A DNA stretch of 13,438 bases from an uncultured Bacillota bacterium (GTDB taxonomy: Bacteria > Bacillota > Clostridia > Peptostreptococcales > Anaerovoracaceae), in contig CAMOXP010000018.1 in NCBI GenBank assembly GCA_946629205.1, forward strand, positions 1 to 13,438, given 5' to 3'. The notes beneath the pieces are model-generated. The model was given only the letters and a program-made list of their open reading frames with translations. It was not told the DNA's origin and did not search any database. Numbering within the stretch: the first letter of the stretch is position 1; the number at the start of each line of letters is the position of its first letter. A program made the translations under genes and the position numbers. Shown here in pieces: positions 13,129-13,438 of the stretch.

Positions 13129-13151
13129 GATCGCGATATGCTACATGCCCC
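13122..13151 (-). repeat. 8-bp hairpin at the rimM start
   Basis: GGGGCATG (13122-13129) and CATGCCCC (13144-13151) are perfect inverted arms around a 14-base loop. On the minus-strand mRNA the 3' arm includes the first possible rimM start codon. The hairpin fills most of the 37-base gap between khpA and rimM. Confidence 0.75.
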
Positions 13152-13165
13152 TGTATTCTCAGTTT

Positions 13166-13396
13166 CTATTGAACGATTTCAACAACTACCTTCGTGTTCG
13201 CTTTGGTTGCCGCTGCTTTGACAACGGTTCTGATTGCCTTCGCGATTCTGCCTTGTTTGCCGATGACTTTTCCCATGTCATCGGAAGCGACGCGAAGCTG
13301 AATAACAGTAGTGCCATTTGACTCGGACTCAGAAACCTCCACAGCCTCCGGATGTTCAACCAGTGACTTTGCAATTGCACTAACTAATTCTTTCAT
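13166..13396 (-). CDS. khpA: KH-domain RNA-binding protein KhpA
   Basis: KhpA is a small single-KH RNA chaperone, partner of KhpB/Jag in several Firmicutes, where it affects cell elongation and small RNA stability. The 76-residue product has the KH signature MGKVIGKQGRIAKAI, with the GxxG loop GKQG at 46-49 that grips RNA. It starts MKELVSAIAKSLV, typical of the family. The ATG at 13396 has GGTGAT as a modest ribosome binding site. It follows rpsP and precedes rimM, the standard rpsP-khpA-rimM-trmD order. Confidence 0.96.
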   Translation of the reverse strand: MKELVSAIAKSLVEHPEAVEVSESESNGTTVIQLRVASDDMGKVIGKQGRIAKAIRTVVKAAATKANTKVVVEIVQ

Positions 13397-13411
13397 TGGA
13401 TCACCGCTTTC

Positions 13412-13438
13412 TTAAAGTATACCGGCCTGCTTGAACAG
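13412..13438 (-). CDS. rpsP: Probable 30S ribosomal protein S16, last codons only
   Basis: Reading the minus strand from the right edge gives L-F-K-Q-A-G-I-L and then TAA at 13414-13412. The peptide resembles the C-terminal end of bacterial S16, and rpsP normally stands immediately upstream of khpA. Only eight codons are visible, so the call rests mainly on context. Confidence 0.55.
   Translation of the reverse strand: MFKQAGIL

Overview
The window looks like chromosomal core sequence of a Gram-positive anaerobe in the class Clostridia. The basis is the gene content and order (rpsP-khpA-rimM-trmD; yggS-sepF-divIVA-lspA-rluD; yicC-gmk-rpoZ; rpsB-tsf; an rqcH), the GGAGG-type ribosome binding sites and the roughly even base composition. 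A narrower placement (for example family XIII / Anaerovoracaceae) is only a guess. There is no phage, transposase, CRISPR array or tRNA. Most of the novelty is in small intergenic structures.

Layout, left to right. 1-1613 (minus): tsf (cut by the window edge) and rpsB, behind a good sigma-A-type promoter and a leader of about 170 nt. 1895-2251 (minus): a small orphan LytTR DNA-binding protein. 2386-4262 (minus): yicC, a long perfect-looking hairpin, gmk and rpoZ, closed by a strong intrinsic terminator. 4335-6041 (plus): rqcH, divergent from yicC with closely packed promoters. 6042-6271: a convergent intergenic region filled with alternating copies of an AAACTACG-type repeat that fold into nested hairpins. 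6272-7126 (minus): an alpha/beta hydrolase. 7346-7480 (plus): a 44-residue cysteine-rich miniprotein with its own promoter and ribosome binding site. 7506-13438 (minus): a long co-directional run. In transcription order it holds rpsP (only its last codons), khpA, rimM, trmD, a membrane-anchored HlyD-like adaptor, yggS, sepF, divIVA, lspA and rluD.

The rightmost genes (rpsP, khpA, rimM, trmD) serve ribosome assembly and tRNA modification. The next group (HlyD-like, yggS, sepF, divIVA, lspA, rluD) is a reduced version of the Gram-positive division cluster; ylmG, ylmH and ileS, often found there, are absent. Genes in this group are tightly packed: a 17-base overlap between yggS and sepF, and an ATGA overlap between lspA and rluD. 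The HlyD-like gene appears to start a new transcript whose predicted start is the A of its ATG. rqcH and yicC both act in RNA or translation quality control. No stretch of more than 300 bases lacks a gene; the shorter gaps are described in the individual entries.
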